Origin: Mesorhizobium sp. B4-1-4 | GTDB taxonomy: Bacteria > Pseudomonadota > Alphaproteobacteria > Rhizobiales > Rhizobiaceae | Reading direction: 5' to 3' | Assembly (NCBI RefSeq): GCF_006439395.2 | Contig: NZ_CP083950.1 | Span: 5,507,001 to 5,571,000 of the forward strand | Length of the DNA: 64,000 nucleotides | Shown: piece by piece, positions 18,632-26,890 of the stretch | How positions within the stretch are numbered: position 1 is the first letter of the stretch | Layout of the letters: the number at the start of each line of letters is the position of its first letter | The notes under the pieces: model-generated | What the model was told of the DNA's origin: nothing | What the model saw: only the letters and a program-made list of their open reading frames with translations | Database searches by the model: none | Program-made: the position numbers and the translations under genes

Positions 18632-20005
18632 ATGGACACTCAGCCGGCCCCCTTCGTTCCTCCCGCGCCGAAGCCGCGCACGTCGCCGCCTTCGACGCTG
18701 GAGATGATCCGCATCGTCTACCGCAATCCGCTCGAACTGTGGGGCGAGCCGACCTACAACGAACCGTGGATTTCGGTGAACGGCGTCGGCGGACCGCTGG
18801 TCATTGCCAACGATCCCGGTCTCATCCGCCACGTGCTGGTCGACAATGCCAAGAACTACAGGATGGCCACGGTGCGCCAGAAGATCCTGCGGCCGATCCT
18901 GCGTGATGGCCTGCTGACCGCCGAGGGCGAGGTCTGGAGGCGGTCGCGCAAGGCGATGGCGCCCGTGTTCACGCCACGCCACATCTTCGGCTTCGCTCAG
19001 CCGATGCTCAAGCGCACGCTGGAGTTCGTCACGCGCTACGAAGCGGGCGGCACGTCCGATGTCGCCCATGACATGACGCTGCTCACCTATGACATCCTGG
19101 CCGAGACGCTGTTCTCCGGCGAGATATCAGGCGAGCCGGGCAGTTTTGCCAATGAGATCGATCGCCTGTTCGAGACCATGGGACGCGTCGACCCCCTCGA
19201 TCTGCTGCGCGCGCCCGACTGGCTGCCTCGGCTGACCCGCATCCGCGGCCGCAAGACCATGGCCTATTTCCGCAAGATCGTCACCGATACGGTCAAGATG
19301 CGCGAAGAGAAGGTCAGGCGCGATCCCGATGCCGCGCCGCAGGATTTCCTGACTCTGCTGCTCAAGGCCGAGGGCCCGGAGGGGCTGACGCGCTCGGAAG
19401 TCGAGGACAACATCATCACCTTCATCGGCGCCGGCCATGAGACGACCGCGCGCGCGCTTGGCTGGACGCTTTATTGCCTCGCCGAATCGCCATGGGAACG
19501 CGACCGGGTCGAGCAGGAGATCGACCAGGTGCTGGCGCGCGAATCCGATCCGACGAAGTGGCTCGATGCCATGCCGTTGACACGCGCCGCCTTCGACGAG
19601 GCGCTCAGGCTCTATCCGCCGGCGCCCTCCATCAACCGCGAGCCGATCGTTCCGGAGATGTGGAAGGATCTTTACATCCCCAGACATGCGGCCGTGCTGG
19701 TCATGCCCTGGGTCGTCCATCGTCACAGGAAGCTTTGGGACCGGCCCGATGCCTTCCTGCCCGAGCGCTTCCACCCGGGAAACCGTGAAAAGATCGATCG
19801 CTTCCAGTATCTGCCGTTTGGCGCGGGGCCGCGCGTCTGCATCGGCGCCAGTTTCGCCATGCAGGAGGCGATCATCGCGCTCGCCATCCTCTTGTCACGC
19901 TTCCGCTTCGATACCACGGCCGAGACCAAGCCCTGGCCGGTGCAGAAGCTGACGACGCAACCGCAAGGCGGGCTGCCGATGCAGGTCACGCCTCGCCGTC
20001 ATTGA
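18632..20005 (+). CDS. Cytochrome P450
   Basis: The 457-residue haem-thiolate monooxygenase inserts one oxygen atom from O2 into an organic substrate. It has the I-helix motif GAGHETTARALGW, the K-helix ExxR in DEALRLYPPAPS, and the haem loop FGAGPRVCIGASFAMQEA with the ligand Cys near residue 402. No membrane anchor is visible, so it is soluble and needs separate redox partners, which are not next door. The size and the EALRLYPPAPSINREP region recall bacterial fatty-acid-hydroxylase-like P450s, but the substrate is unknown. About 210 bases without a clear gene precede it. A 14-base duplication covers its stop codon. Confidence 0.9.
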   Translation: MDTQPAPFVPPAPKPRTSPPSTLEMIRIVYRNPLELWGEPTYNEPWISVNGVGGPLVIANDPGLIRHVLVDNAKNYRMATVRQKILRPILRDGLLTAEGEVWRRSRKAMAPVFTPRHIFGFAQPMLKRTLEFVTRYEAGGTSDVAHDMTLLTYDILAETLFSGEISGEPGSFANEIDRLFETMGRVDPLDLLRAPDWLPRLTRIRGRKTMAYFRKIVTDTVKMREEKVRRDPDAAPQDFLTLLLKAEGPEGLTRSEVEDNIITFIGAGHETTARALGWTLYCLAESPWERDRVEQEIDQVLARESDPTKWLDAMPLTRAAFDEALRLYPPAPSINREPIVPEMWKDLYIPRHAAVLVMPWVVHRHRKLWDRPDAFLPERFHPGNREKIDRFQYLPFGAGPRVCIGASFAMQEAIIALAILLSRFRFDTTAETKPWPVQKLTTQPQGGLPMQVTPRRH

Positions 20006-20034
20006 GAGGCCGTCATTGAGAGGTAGGACCTCTC
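19996..20034. repeat. 14-base tandem duplication at the P450 stop codon, plus hairpin
   Basis: ccgtcattgagagg occurs at 19996-20009, where it includes the TGA stop of the P450 gene, and again at 20010-20023. The second copy runs into a perfect hairpin gagaggt-agg-acctctc (20018-20034), which may help end both convergent transcripts. Confidence 0.6.
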
Positions 20035-20039
20035 CGGAA

Positions 20040-21017
20040 TTATACGGCGGGCCTGCGTTGCTGGAACTGGCCGGCGGCGCGGAAGCGCCAGAGATAACTC
20101 GGCAGGATCGTCGCGATCGATTGCGGCTGGATGCCAAGCCCCACCAACGTCCGGTTGGCCTTGACCGCGGCTTCCGAAACGACGTTGTGCTCGCGCAACT
20201 GCATCACCTGGTCCTTGGTCAGCAGCGGATTGGGCAAGAGACCGAGGATCGAAGCCTGGATGTTGGCCACCCACCACGGCACGGGCATCAGCAGGCGTCT
20301 GCGCTCGATCACGGTGAGCAGCTCCTGCATGCATTCCTTGAAGGTGAGCACATTGGGCCCGCCAAGCTCGTAGATATGGCCACCATCGACCTTGCCGTCG
20401 ACCGAGCGCGCCACCGCTTCGGCGACGTCGCCGACATAGACCGGCTGGAACTTGGTCCGGCCGCCGCCGATCAGCGGCAGCACCGGCGAATAGCGCGCCA
20501 TGCCGGCAAAGCGGTTGAAGAAACTGTCTTCCGGCCCGAAATTGATCGACGGCCGGAAGATCACGGCGTCGTTGATCGTCTCCAGCACGGCCTTCTCGCC
20601 AAGTGCCTTGGTGCGCGCGTAGTTCGATTCGGAGTTCGCATCGGCGCCAAGCGCCGAAATATGGGTGAACCCGGCGCCGACGGAGCGCGCGGCCTCGGCA
20701 ATGGCGCGGGCGCCGAACTCATGCACGGCGGAGAATTTCTGGCGGCCGCTTTCATGCAGGATGGCGACGAGGTTGACGACATGGTCGGCACCTTGCACGG
20801 CGCGGTCGACCGACCAGCGCACGCGCACATTGGCCTGCACCGGCTGGATCTGGCCGACATTGCCGAGCGGCTGCAGGTGGCCGGCAAGATCGGGCCGCCG
20901 GCAGGCGACCCGGATACGATAGCCGCGCTTGGCCAGCGCCCGCACGACATGGCGGCCGACAAAACCTGACCCGCCGAAGACGACGACGAGCTTTGGGGTC
21001 TGCAGGATTTCTGTCAT
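20040..21017 (-). CDS. NDUFA9-like NAD(P)-binding protein (atypical SDR, complex I associated)
   Basis: The 325-residue protein is an atypical short-chain dehydrogenase with the dinucleotide motif VVVFGGSGFVGRHVVRALAK right at the start and the conserved FRPSINFGPEDSFFNRFAGMA. This combination matches the family that includes the mitochondrial complex I accessory subunit NDUFA9 and its bacterial relatives. In mitochondria the protein binds NADPH and stabilises the hinge of the complex; the bacterial role is less clear and may be ubiquinone-linked. The ATG at 21017 is chosen because the Rossmann motif follows within 12 residues; an in-frame ATG some 60 bases upstream adds only a polar tail. 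It is convergent with the P450 gene. Confidence 0.82.
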   Translation of the reverse strand: MTEILQTPKLVVVFGGSGFVGRHVVRALAKRGYRIRVACRRPDLAGHLQPLGNVGQIQPVQANVRVRWSVDRAVQGADHVVNLVAILHESGRQKFSAVHEFGARAIAEAARSVGAGFTHISALGADANSESNYARTKALGEKAVLETINDAVIFRPSINFGPEDSFFNRFAGMARYSPVLPLIGGGRTKFQPVYVGDVAEAVARSVDGKVDGGHIYELGGPNVLTFKECMQELLTVIERRRLLMPVPWWVANIQASILGLLPNPLLTKDQVMQLREHNVVSEAAVKANRTLVGLGIQPQSIATILPSYLWRFRAAGQFQQRRPAV

Positions 21018-21142
21018 GGCGGGCTCCGGCGCACTTTCCAGATGGCTTGGCTGAAGCCGTTTCATAGTCCGTTTTGCGCCAAAGGCAAAGGGCGACGCGT
21101 CGTCGCTGTCCCCCTTGTCTTTCGAGCAATTCCAGGAACGCA

Positions 21143-21168
21143 GAAAACCCCGCCGAGGCGAGGTTTTC
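21143..21168 (-). terminator. Hairpin in the 350-base gap after the Ldh2-type gene
   Basis: On the minus strand aaaacctcgcc and ggcggggtttt pair almost fully around a two-base loop. It lies about 200 bases beyond the end of the dehydrogenase gene. The gap 21018-21368 holds nothing else that I can support. Confidence 0.5.
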
Positions 21169-21368
21169 CGGGTGACGTTCGCGCCGAAAACAGGGTCCAA
21201 CGAGGCGGCCTGACCTGAGACGGCATCAAGACGGCGTGAAGCAAGCACGCCGGCCCCAGCCCTGGAGACATTCGACCTGAAGGCACCGGCCGGGCAAACC
21301 CGACCCGGACAGACATCTGTCGTCACAACGGATAGGAAGGTTCACCGACGCGCGGAAATTCGTCGATT

Positions 21369-22370
21369 TCAGGCCGAGTAGCGCTCGGCGAATTCGGAAA
21401 TGCGCTGTATCACCGCCTTGGGCGCGGTGATACCGCGTGCCTGCGCCTTCTCGGCCGCCTCGGCCCGGGCCCGCCCCGGCACGTGCACGCCGTAGCGGCG
21501 GCGAAGACGGTCGAGCTGATCCTTCATCCGCTGTTCAAAATCCGGATCGAGCAGCTTCGGCTCGACGGCAAGCACGAACAGGCCGGTTCCGGGACTGTCC
21601 GGGCCGCCGCTGAACCATGGCGCGTCGAGCGACCAGTTGGCGCCCGACAGGCCTGCCGCCAGCACTTCGACCATCAGCGCGATATTGGCGCCGCGCTGGC
21701 CGCCGAAGGCCAGCATGGCGCCCTTCATGGCGGCGGCTGGATCGGTGGTCGGGTTACCGCTGGCGTCCAGCGCCCAGCCTTCGGGAATCTTCTTGCCGTC
21801 CTCGGCCGCCTTGCGGATGTTGACGAACGCGGTGGCGCTCGACGATTGGTCGATGACCAGCGGCGCGCCATCGGCCGCGGGCGCGGCAAACGACATCGGA
21901 TTGGTGCAATAGACCGGCTTGACCGAACCCGAACCAGCAAGCACGGCCGGGCCGTTGGTGGCCGCGAACGATACCAGTCCCTGTGCGGCCAGGCGGCCGG
22001 TGAAGTAGCCGAGCGCGCCGCATGTATAGGCGTTCTTCTGCGAAAAGATGGCGACACCGAACAGTCGTGCCGCCTTGGCAAGATCGTCGATCGTGCGGTC
22101 GAAGCCCGTATGCGCCAATCCGCCACGCGCGTCGGAGAGATAAACGGCCAGCGCCGGCCTGGTGATGACCGGATCGGCATTGCCGTCGATGCGGCCGGCC
22201 TCGATCGCTTCGAGATAATCGATGAAATGCGTCAGGCCGACGCTTGCAAGTCCTTCCGCCTCGGCAGCGACGATGGACGCCGCGAGCGATTGCGCGGCTT
22301 CTTCGTTGGCGCCGGCGCCGAGCGCCGCCATCCGGCACAATCCTGTTGCCTGGTCGAGACTGAGTTGCAT
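21369..22370 (-). CDS. Ldh2/malate-lactate dehydrogenase family NAD(P)-dependent oxidoreductase
   Basis: The 333-residue protein belongs to the Ldh2 family, which has its own NAD(P) fold unrelated to common lactate dehydrogenase. Members reduce 2-oxo acids, ureidoglycolate, sulfolactate or cyclic imines (delta-1-piperideine- or pyrroline-2-carboxylate). Typical stretches are GLTHFIDYLEAIEAGRIDG, CTNPMSFAAP and WFSGGPDSPGTGLFVLAVEP. It lies downstream of two ABC permeases for amino acids on the same strand, with 92 bases between, so it is probably the last gene of that operon. Given that context, an imine reductase role in basic amino acid breakdown (DpkA/LhpI-like) is likely but is inference. 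A folded repeat lies between it and the permease gene. Confidence 0.8.
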   Translation of the reverse strand: MQLSLDQATGLCRMAALGAGANEEAAQSLAASIVAAEAEGLASVGLTHFIDYLEAIEAGRIDGNADPVITRPALAVYLSDARGGLAHTGFDRTIDDLAKAARLFGVAIFSQKNAYTCGALGYFTGRLAAQGLVSFAATNGPAVLAGSGSVKPVYCTNPMSFAAPAADGAPLVIDQSSSATAFVNIRKAAEDGKKIPEGWALDASGNPTTDPAAAMKGAMLAFGGQRGANIALMVEVLAAGLSGANWSLDAPWFSGGPDSPGTGLFVLAVEPKLLDPDFEQRMKDQLDRLRRRYGVHVPGRARAEAAEKAQARGITAPKAVIQRISEFAERYSA

Positions 22371-22383
22371 CGTCGTTGCCTCT

Positions 22384-22456
22384 GGTGAGTGGTGAGTAGT
22401 CAGTGGTGATAAGGATAGGAGTGGCCAGCTGCCACTCCTGACTACTGAATACTCAC
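22384..22456. repeat. Nested inverted repeat between permease and dehydrogenase genes
   Basis: ggtgagt is repeated in tandem (22384-22397). An outer arm gtgagtagtcag (22392-22403) pairs with ctgact (22438-22443) and actcac (22451-22456). Inside is a perfect hairpin aggagtggc-cagct-gccactcct (22417-22439). It looks like a mobile intergenic palindrome and could affect how much of the downstream dehydrogenase is made. Confidence 0.7.
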
Positions 22457-22462
22457 TAAAAC

Positions 22463-23275
22463 CTAGCCGATCTTGTTCGGAATCCGCGCCTCGATCCTGC
22501 CGAAGGTGAAGACGAGGATGCCGGTGATCGTCATGTAGATCAACGCCAGGAGAAGCAAGGGTTCATAGGTGAGGTAGGTGTCCTGCCGCACCTTCGACGA
22601 GACGGCGAATATGTCGATCACGCTGATGGTCGCAACCAGCGGCGTCGACTTCAACTGCAGCACGGTTTCGCCGGTCAGAGTCGGCAGCGCCCTGTAGAAG
22701 GCCTGCGGCAGCCAGATGCGCCGGAAGATCTTCCAGCGGCTCATGCCGAACGCGCGGGCGGCTTCCAACTGGCCCTTGGGCACCCCGGCAAAGGCACCGC
22801 GCATCACTTCGCCCTCGTAACCGGCAAAGGACAGCGTCAACGCCAGCACGCCATAGGGCCATGCCTGCCTGAGATAAGGCCACATCCAGGACTCGCGAAT
22901 CCACGGATATTGCGGAAACAGCGAGCCCAACCCGTAGTAGAGCAGCCACAATTGCAGAAGCAGCGGCGTGCCACGAATGATGGTGCAGAAGACCTTGGCG
23001 GGTGCCGAGAACCAGAGCGAGCCGGCGGCCTGCGCCAACCCGACCGGTACGGCGATCAGGAAGCCGAGCGCGCAGGTAACGGCCAGGATCCACAGCGAGC
23101 GCCAGATGCCGATCAAGCCCATCTCATAATATTGCGGCAACCAGTCCCAGCGCATGAAGAAGACAGCCGACAGCACCAGCCCCAGCGCGATCAGGATCAG
23201 CACGATGCGATGCGGCTGCAGCCACAGCGATGTGCGCGCCACCACGTTGATGACGGTCGCTTCGCTGGCCATCAC
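22463..23275 (-). CDS. Polar amino acid ABC transporter permease (HisM/ArtM-like)
   Basis: The 270-residue inner-membrane protein is one of two permeases of a polar amino acid importer. It has several helices and the cytoplasmic coupling loop EVMRGAFAGVPKGQLEAARAFGMSRW, of which the core GAFAGVPKGQLEAARAFGMS is the EAA loop that meets the ATPase. The His/Glu/Gln/Arg permease character is clear from IRGTPLLLQLWLLYYGLG. Its start overlaps the end of the other permease gene by 4 bases (ATGA), a sign of coupled translation and of a 1:1 heterodimer. Confidence 0.9.
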   Translation of the reverse strand: MMASEATVINVVARTSLWLQPHRIVLILIALGLVLSAVFFMRWDWLPQYYEMGLIGIWRSLWILAVTCALGFLIAVPVGLAQAAGSLWFSAPAKVFCTIIRGTPLLLQLWLLYYGLGSLFPQYPWIRESWMWPYLRQAWPYGVLALTLSFAGYEGEVMRGAFAGVPKGQLEAARAFGMSRWKIFRRIWLPQAFYRALPTLTGETVLQLKSTPLVATISVIDIFAVSSKVRQDTYLTYEPLLLLALIYMTITGILVFTFGRIEARIPNKIG

Positions 23276-24114
23276 CGCGCGTCCTTGACCGAAGGCATGC
23301 CACGCCTCGACCAGGCCTCAAGGCGGCCAAGCATCAGGTTCGAGAACAGCGATACCGCCAGATAGAGCACACCTGCCGCGAGATAGAATATCAGATAGGC
23401 CTTGGTCACGCCCGCCGCCTGCCGCGTCGCCAGTGTCAGCTCGAAGAAGCCGACGACGGCCAGCAGAGCGGTATCCTTGGTGGCGATCAGCCACAGATTG
23501 GCAAGGCCGGGTATGGCGAAAGGCAGCATCGCCGGCAATGTGATGCGCCGCAGCAGAAGACCGGGAGACATGCCGTAGGCGCGCGCGGCTTCGATCTGGC
23601 CCTGCGGAATGGCGAGGATGGCGCCGCGCATTACCTCGGTCGAATAGGCGCCCTGGACGAAGCCGAGCACGGCGATGCCGGCCACCAGTCCGCTGATGTC
23701 TATCCGCTGATAGCCCATCGCCGTCAGCACCTGGTTTATCAGGTCGGTGCCGGCGTAGTAGAGCAGCAGGATCAGCACCAGTTCGGGCACGGCGCGCACG
23801 ATGGTCGTATAGACGGCCAGCAGATCGCGCACCACCGAGCCGCCATAGAGCTTGCCATACGCGCCACAGATGCCGATCAAAAGTCCAACGCAAGTGGCGC
23901 CGACGGCGATCTCGAGCGAATGCAGCAGCCCGAGCATGAGTGTTCCGCCCCAGCCGACGGGCGCGGGCGAGAGGAGTTCGATGATACCGGCCGCCGAGGC
24001 CGGAAGAAACGCGTCGATCAGCTTCGCCCCCGGAGTGCTGGCTCTATCCGTCGGCGCCAGCGGCCGACGGTATGCGTGGGAAAAGTAGGGCGGAGGGCAT
24101 GACTCTTCGGTCAT
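23272..24114 (-). CDS. Polar amino acid ABC transporter permease (HisQ/ArtQ-like)
   Basis: The 280-residue partner permease has family motifs VRAVPELVLILLLYYAGTD and the EAA loop EVMRGAILAIPQGQIEAARAYGMS. The first 40 residues (MTEESCPPPYFSHAYRRPLA...) are polar and unlike the family, whose homology starts near IELLSPAPVGWGG. I found no other in-frame start before the first helix except an ATG near 23939 inside it. The ATG at 24114 and its GGAGG lie within a strong hairpin, so either translation starts inside a folded RNA or the true start uses an unusual codon. The gene follows the binding-protein gene closely on the same strand. Confidence 0.85.
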   Translation of the reverse strand: MTEESCPPPYFSHAYRRPLAPTDRASTPGAKLIDAFLPASAAGIIELLSPAPVGWGGTLMLGLLHSLEIAVGATCVGLLIGICGAYGKLYGGSVVRDLLAVYTTIVRAVPELVLILLLYYAGTDLINQVLTAMGYQRIDISGLVAGIAVLGFVQGAYSTEVMRGAILAIPQGQIEAARAYGMSPGLLLRRITLPAMLPFAIPGLANLWLIATKDTALLAVVGFFELTLATRQAAGVTKAYLIFYLAAGVLYLAVSLFSNLMLGRLEAWSRRGMPSVKDAR

Positions 24115-24122
24115 GCCCTCCG
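24091..24122 (-). promoter_or_regulatory. Strong hairpin containing the start of the permease gene
   Basis: ggagggcatgac (24092-24103) and gtcatgccctcc (24110-24121) form a perfect 12-base-pair stem, or 13 with the next pair, and a 6-base loop. On the minus strand the left arm holds GGAGG and the ATG of the permease. Such hairpins after binding-protein genes commonly protect the upstream mRNA and lower expression of the membrane genes; here it may also hide the ribosome site. Confidence 0.6.
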
Positions 24123-24138
24123 GCCCGTGCGAGGGTCT

Positions 24139-24936
24139 TTAGTTCGACTGTGGCGAGCCGCCGTAAATGTCGAAATTGAAATATTTTTTCGAGATTTCGT
24201 CATACTTGCCGTTGCTGCGGATCGCCTTGATGCCGGCGTTGATCTTTTCCTTCAGGTCGGTGTCTTCCTTGCGCACGCCGGCGCCGACGCCCGGTCCGAG
24301 CACTTCATCGTCCGGAGCCACCATGCCCTTCAGGTCGCAGCAGGCCTTGCCCTGGTCGGATTTGAGGAATTCGCCGAGCGCGATGGAATCGGCCTGCACC
24401 GCGTCGAGGCGGCCCGCGGCAAGGTCATTGTTGGCTTCGTCCTGGGTCTGGTATTCCTTGATCTCGGAAGCCGTGCCGCCGAAGTGTTTCTTGGCGTAGA
24501 CGGCGTGCACGGTCGACACCTGAACGCCGAGCACCTTGCCCTTGAGGTCGTCCGGCGTGGCGCCGAATTTCTGGTCCTTCGGTCCGATGATCGCCGTCGG
24601 CGTGTTGTAATACTTGTCCGAGAAGTCGATCGTCTTCTTGCGTTCGTCGGTGATCGACATCGAGGAGACGATGAGGTCGATCTTCTTGGTGGTCAGCGCC
24701 GGGATGATGCCGTCCCAGGCGACCGGCGTGATGACACAGTCAAGCTTCTCCTCGGCGCATACGGCGTCGATGAAGTCGATCTCCCAGCCCACCCATTTGC
24801 CCGAGGCATCCGGCGAGGTGAAGGGCGGATAGGGTTCGGCGGCGACGCCGATCTTGACCGGATCGGCCTTGGCCACGCCCACGGCGGCGACGCCGAGCAG
24901 CAGCGCCGCGGCGAATGTCTTCAGAACAGTCTTCAT
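24139..24936 (-). CDS. Periplasmic substrate-binding protein for polar/basic amino acids
   Basis: The 265-residue protein is the periplasmic receptor of the importer. A signal peptide is evident (MKTVLKTFAAALLLGVAAVG, cleavage after VAKA). The mature part has KIGVAAEPYPPFTSPDASGKWVGWEIDFIDAVCAEE, of which VGWEIDFIDAVCAE is the SBP_bac_3 signature, then WDGIIPALTTKKIDLIVSSMSITDERKKTIDFS and KYYNTPTAIIG. These match lysine/arginine/ornithine- or histidine-type receptors. The ATG at 24936 is preceded by gggag. The gene lies between the ATPase and permease genes, so the full importer is coded here. The exact ligand is unknown; neighbours suggest arginine or methylated arginine. Confidence 0.9.
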   Translation of the reverse strand: MKTVLKTFAAALLLGVAAVGVAKADPVKIGVAAEPYPPFTSPDASGKWVGWEIDFIDAVCAEEKLDCVITPVAWDGIIPALTTKKIDLIVSSMSITDERKKTIDFSDKYYNTPTAIIGPKDQKFGATPDDLKGKVLGVQVSTVHAVYAKKHFGGTASEIKEYQTQDEANNDLAAGRLDAVQADSIALGEFLKSDQGKACCDLKGMVAPDDEVLGPGVGAGVRKEDTDLKEKINAGIKAIRSNGKYDEISKKYFNFDIYGGSPQSN

Positions 24937-24991
24937 TTTCACAACTCCCAGTTTGATGTTGGTTCCCGGTTTTCTTCCGTCCCGGCTTTTC

Positions 24992-25807
24992 CTAGCCGAT
25001 GTTGCGGATGAACTGCTTGAGCCTTTCGGATTTCGGCGCGCCGAAGATCTGCTCCGGCGGGCCTTCTTCCTCGACCAGCCCGTTGTAGAGGTAGACGACA
25101 TGCGTCGCGACCTCGCGGGCGAACTTCATCTCGTGGGTGACCAGCACCATGGTGCGGCCTTCGCGCGCCAGGTCGCCGATCACCTTCAGCACTTCGCCGA
25201 CCAGTTCCGGGTCGAGCGCCGAGGTCGGCTCGTCGAACAGCATGACGCGCGGATTGATGGCCAGAGCGCGGGCGATCGCGGCGCGCTGCTGCTGGCCGCC
25301 CGACAGATAGGCCGGATAGACGTCGCGCTTTTCGGCGAGCCCGACGCGCGCCAGCAGTTTTTCGGCCTGTGAGATCGCTTCGTCTCGCTTGACCCCCAGC
25401 ACATGCACTGGAACCTCGATGACGTTCTCGATCAGCGTCATGTGGCTCCACAGATTGAAGTTCTGGAACACCATGCCGAGCTTGGAGCGGATGCGCTCGA
25501 TCTGCTTGCGGTCGGCCGGAACGGTGTGGCCGTGGCTGTCCCCCTTCAGCTTGATTTCCTCGCCATTGACGCGAATGATGCCGCTGGTCGGGTTTTCCAG
25601 GCAGTTGATGCAGCGCAGCAGCGTCGATTTGCCGGAACCGGAACCGCCGATGATGGCGATCACCTCGCCGTCGCGTGCCGACAGCGACACGCCCTTCAGC
25701 ACATGCAGTTCACCGAACTTCTTGTGCAGGTTCTCGACATGGATAGCTTCAGCGGCGCCATCAAGCACCTCGCCGGATGAGATTGCGGCAGCTCTCACCG
25801 CGCTCAC
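24992..25807 (-). CDS. Polar amino acid ABC transporter ATP-binding protein
   Basis: The 271-residue ATPase powers the importer. It has Walker A GGSGSGKST (residues 54-62), the Q-loop region MVFQNFNLWSHMTLIENV, the signature LSGGQQQRAAIARAL and Walker B VMLFDEPTSALDPE, followed by the H-loop VTHEMKFAREV. The NLWSHMTLIENVIEVPVHVLG stretch is typical of the HisP/OccP group for basic amino acids. It starts with GTG at 25807 and is the first gene of an operon of five on the minus strand: ATPase, receptor, two permeases and the Ldh2-type enzyme. It is divergent from the dimethylargininase-like operon with about 210 bases between. Confidence 0.92.
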   Translation of the reverse strand: MSAVRAAAISSGEVLDGAAEAIHVENLHKKFGELHVLKGVSLSARDGEVIAIIGGSGSGKSTLLRCINCLENPTSGIIRVNGEEIKLKGDSHGHTVPADRKQIERIRSKLGMVFQNFNLWSHMTLIENVIEVPVHVLGVKRDEAISQAEKLLARVGLAEKRDVYPAYLSGGQQQRAAIARALAINPRVMLFDEPTSALDPELVGEVLKVIGDLAREGRTMVLVTHEMKFAREVATHVVYLYNGLVEEEGPPEQIFGAPKSERLKQFIRNIG

Positions 25808-25938
25808 CGGGTGACCTTCATCTGGTCGACGACAATTTGTCGAACGTCTATCCGGCTAATCAACATACGCTGTACTGCCCCGCTCTAGACCTCAGCATGG
25901 ACCCAACAGCGCGAGCCCGTCAATCCCGCTCATTACGG

Positions 25939-25969
25939 CACTTGCGAGCTTGTTGTGCAAGTGTATAAA
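25939..25969 (+). promoter_or_regulatory. Candidate promoter with operator for the dimethylargininase-like operon
   Basis: cacttgc (25939-25945) and gcaagtg (25957-25963) are perfect inverted arms with an 11-base spacer. They span a likely promoter TTGCGA (25942-25947), 16 bases, TATAAA (25964-25969). A repressor bound here would block polymerase. The TetR-type regulator coded two genes on is the obvious candidate (inference). Confidence 0.5.
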
Positions 25970-26017
25970 TAGCGCTCCATGAAATTTTCTCGATTTTTTT
26001 CAGCTAAAAGGGCTTCG

Positions 26018-26890
26018 ATGAACGCTTTCGGATCACAGTCCATGGCGGCGCCGCTGCGACGCGTTCTGATGCGGTCGGCAGCCAACGCCATGCGCAACGC
26101 CGACGGGGCTGCCTGGCACTATGGCCCGGGATTCAATCCGGCGAAAGCGGCATTGCAGCACGCCGTCCTTGCTGAACTGGTGGCGGCTTCCGGCGCTGAA
26201 ATCGAATGGATCGAGGACAAGGCCGATGGCCTTTCGGATTCGGTGTTCACGCACGACCCATCGCTGATGACCGACCGCGGCGCGCTTATTCTGTCCATGG
26301 GCAAGCCCTTGCGCGCCAGCGAGCCCTCGCTGCATGAGGAAACCTACGGAAGACTGGGCATTCCGATCCTCGGCCGCGTCGAGGCTCCCGGCCAGGTCGA
26401 AGGCGGTGATTGTGTATGGGTGGATGCCCGCACGCTGGCGATCGGGCGCGGTGCTCGCTCCAACCAGGAAGGCATCCAGCAGGTTTCCAACCTGCTGACG
26501 CCGCTGGGCATTTCAGTCTACGGCTTTGACCTGCCGCTGTGGCAAGGGGAAGAGGCGTGCCTGCATCTGATGTCGGTGATCAGCCCGCTGGCCGACGATC
26601 TCGCACTGGTCTATTCACCGCTTTTGCCGGCCGCCTTCTATCAAATGCTGAAGGCGCGCGGCATCCGGCTGGTCGAGGGTGATGCCGGAGAGTTTGCCGC
26701 CTCCAACGGCCTCAGCCTGAACGTGCTGCCGACCAGCCCGCACAAGGTCATTGCCGTTGCAGGCTTTCCCAAGACCAAAGCCGCCATGGAGGCAGCCGGC
26801 TGCACCGTAGAAATCTTCGAGGCGGATGCACTCTGCATCGCCTGCGAAGGCGGGCCGACATGCCTGACGCGGCCGATACTGCGCCAATGA
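26018..26890 (+). CDS. Dimethylarginine dimethylaminohydrolase / arginine deiminase family enzyme
   Basis: The 290-residue protein belongs to the guanidine-modifying superfamily. Known members hydrolyse methylated arginines to citrulline plus methylamines, hydrolyse arginine itself, or transfer amidino groups. Recognisable parts are VFTHDPSLMT (residues 77-86), QVEGGDCVW with Glu128 and Asp131, HLMSVISPL with the catalytic His183, and CEGGPTCLTRP near the end with the nucleophile Cys282. All catalytic positions appear intact. The ATG at 26018 has aaaaggg at good distance; an upstream in-frame ATG at 25979 would lie almost at the predicted transcript start. It shares a tight operon with a TetR regulator and a ketoarginine-decarboxylase-like enzyme (4-base overlaps). 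The best guess is a methylarginine hydrolase; arginine hydrolysis remains possible. Confidence 0.78.
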   Translation: MNAFGSQSMAAPLRRVLMRSAANAMRNADGAAWHYGPGFNPAKAALQHAVLAELVAASGAEIEWIEDKADGLSDSVFTHDPSLMTDRGALILSMGKPLRASEPSLHEETYGRLGIPILGRVEAPGQVEGGDCVWVDARTLAIGRGARSNQEGIQQVSNLLTPLGISVYGFDLPLWQGEEACLHLMSVISPLADDLALVYSPLLPAAFYQMLKARGIRLVEGDAGEFAASNGLSLNVLPTSPHKVIAVAGFPKTKAAMEAAGCTVEIFEADALCIACEGGPTCLTRPILRQ

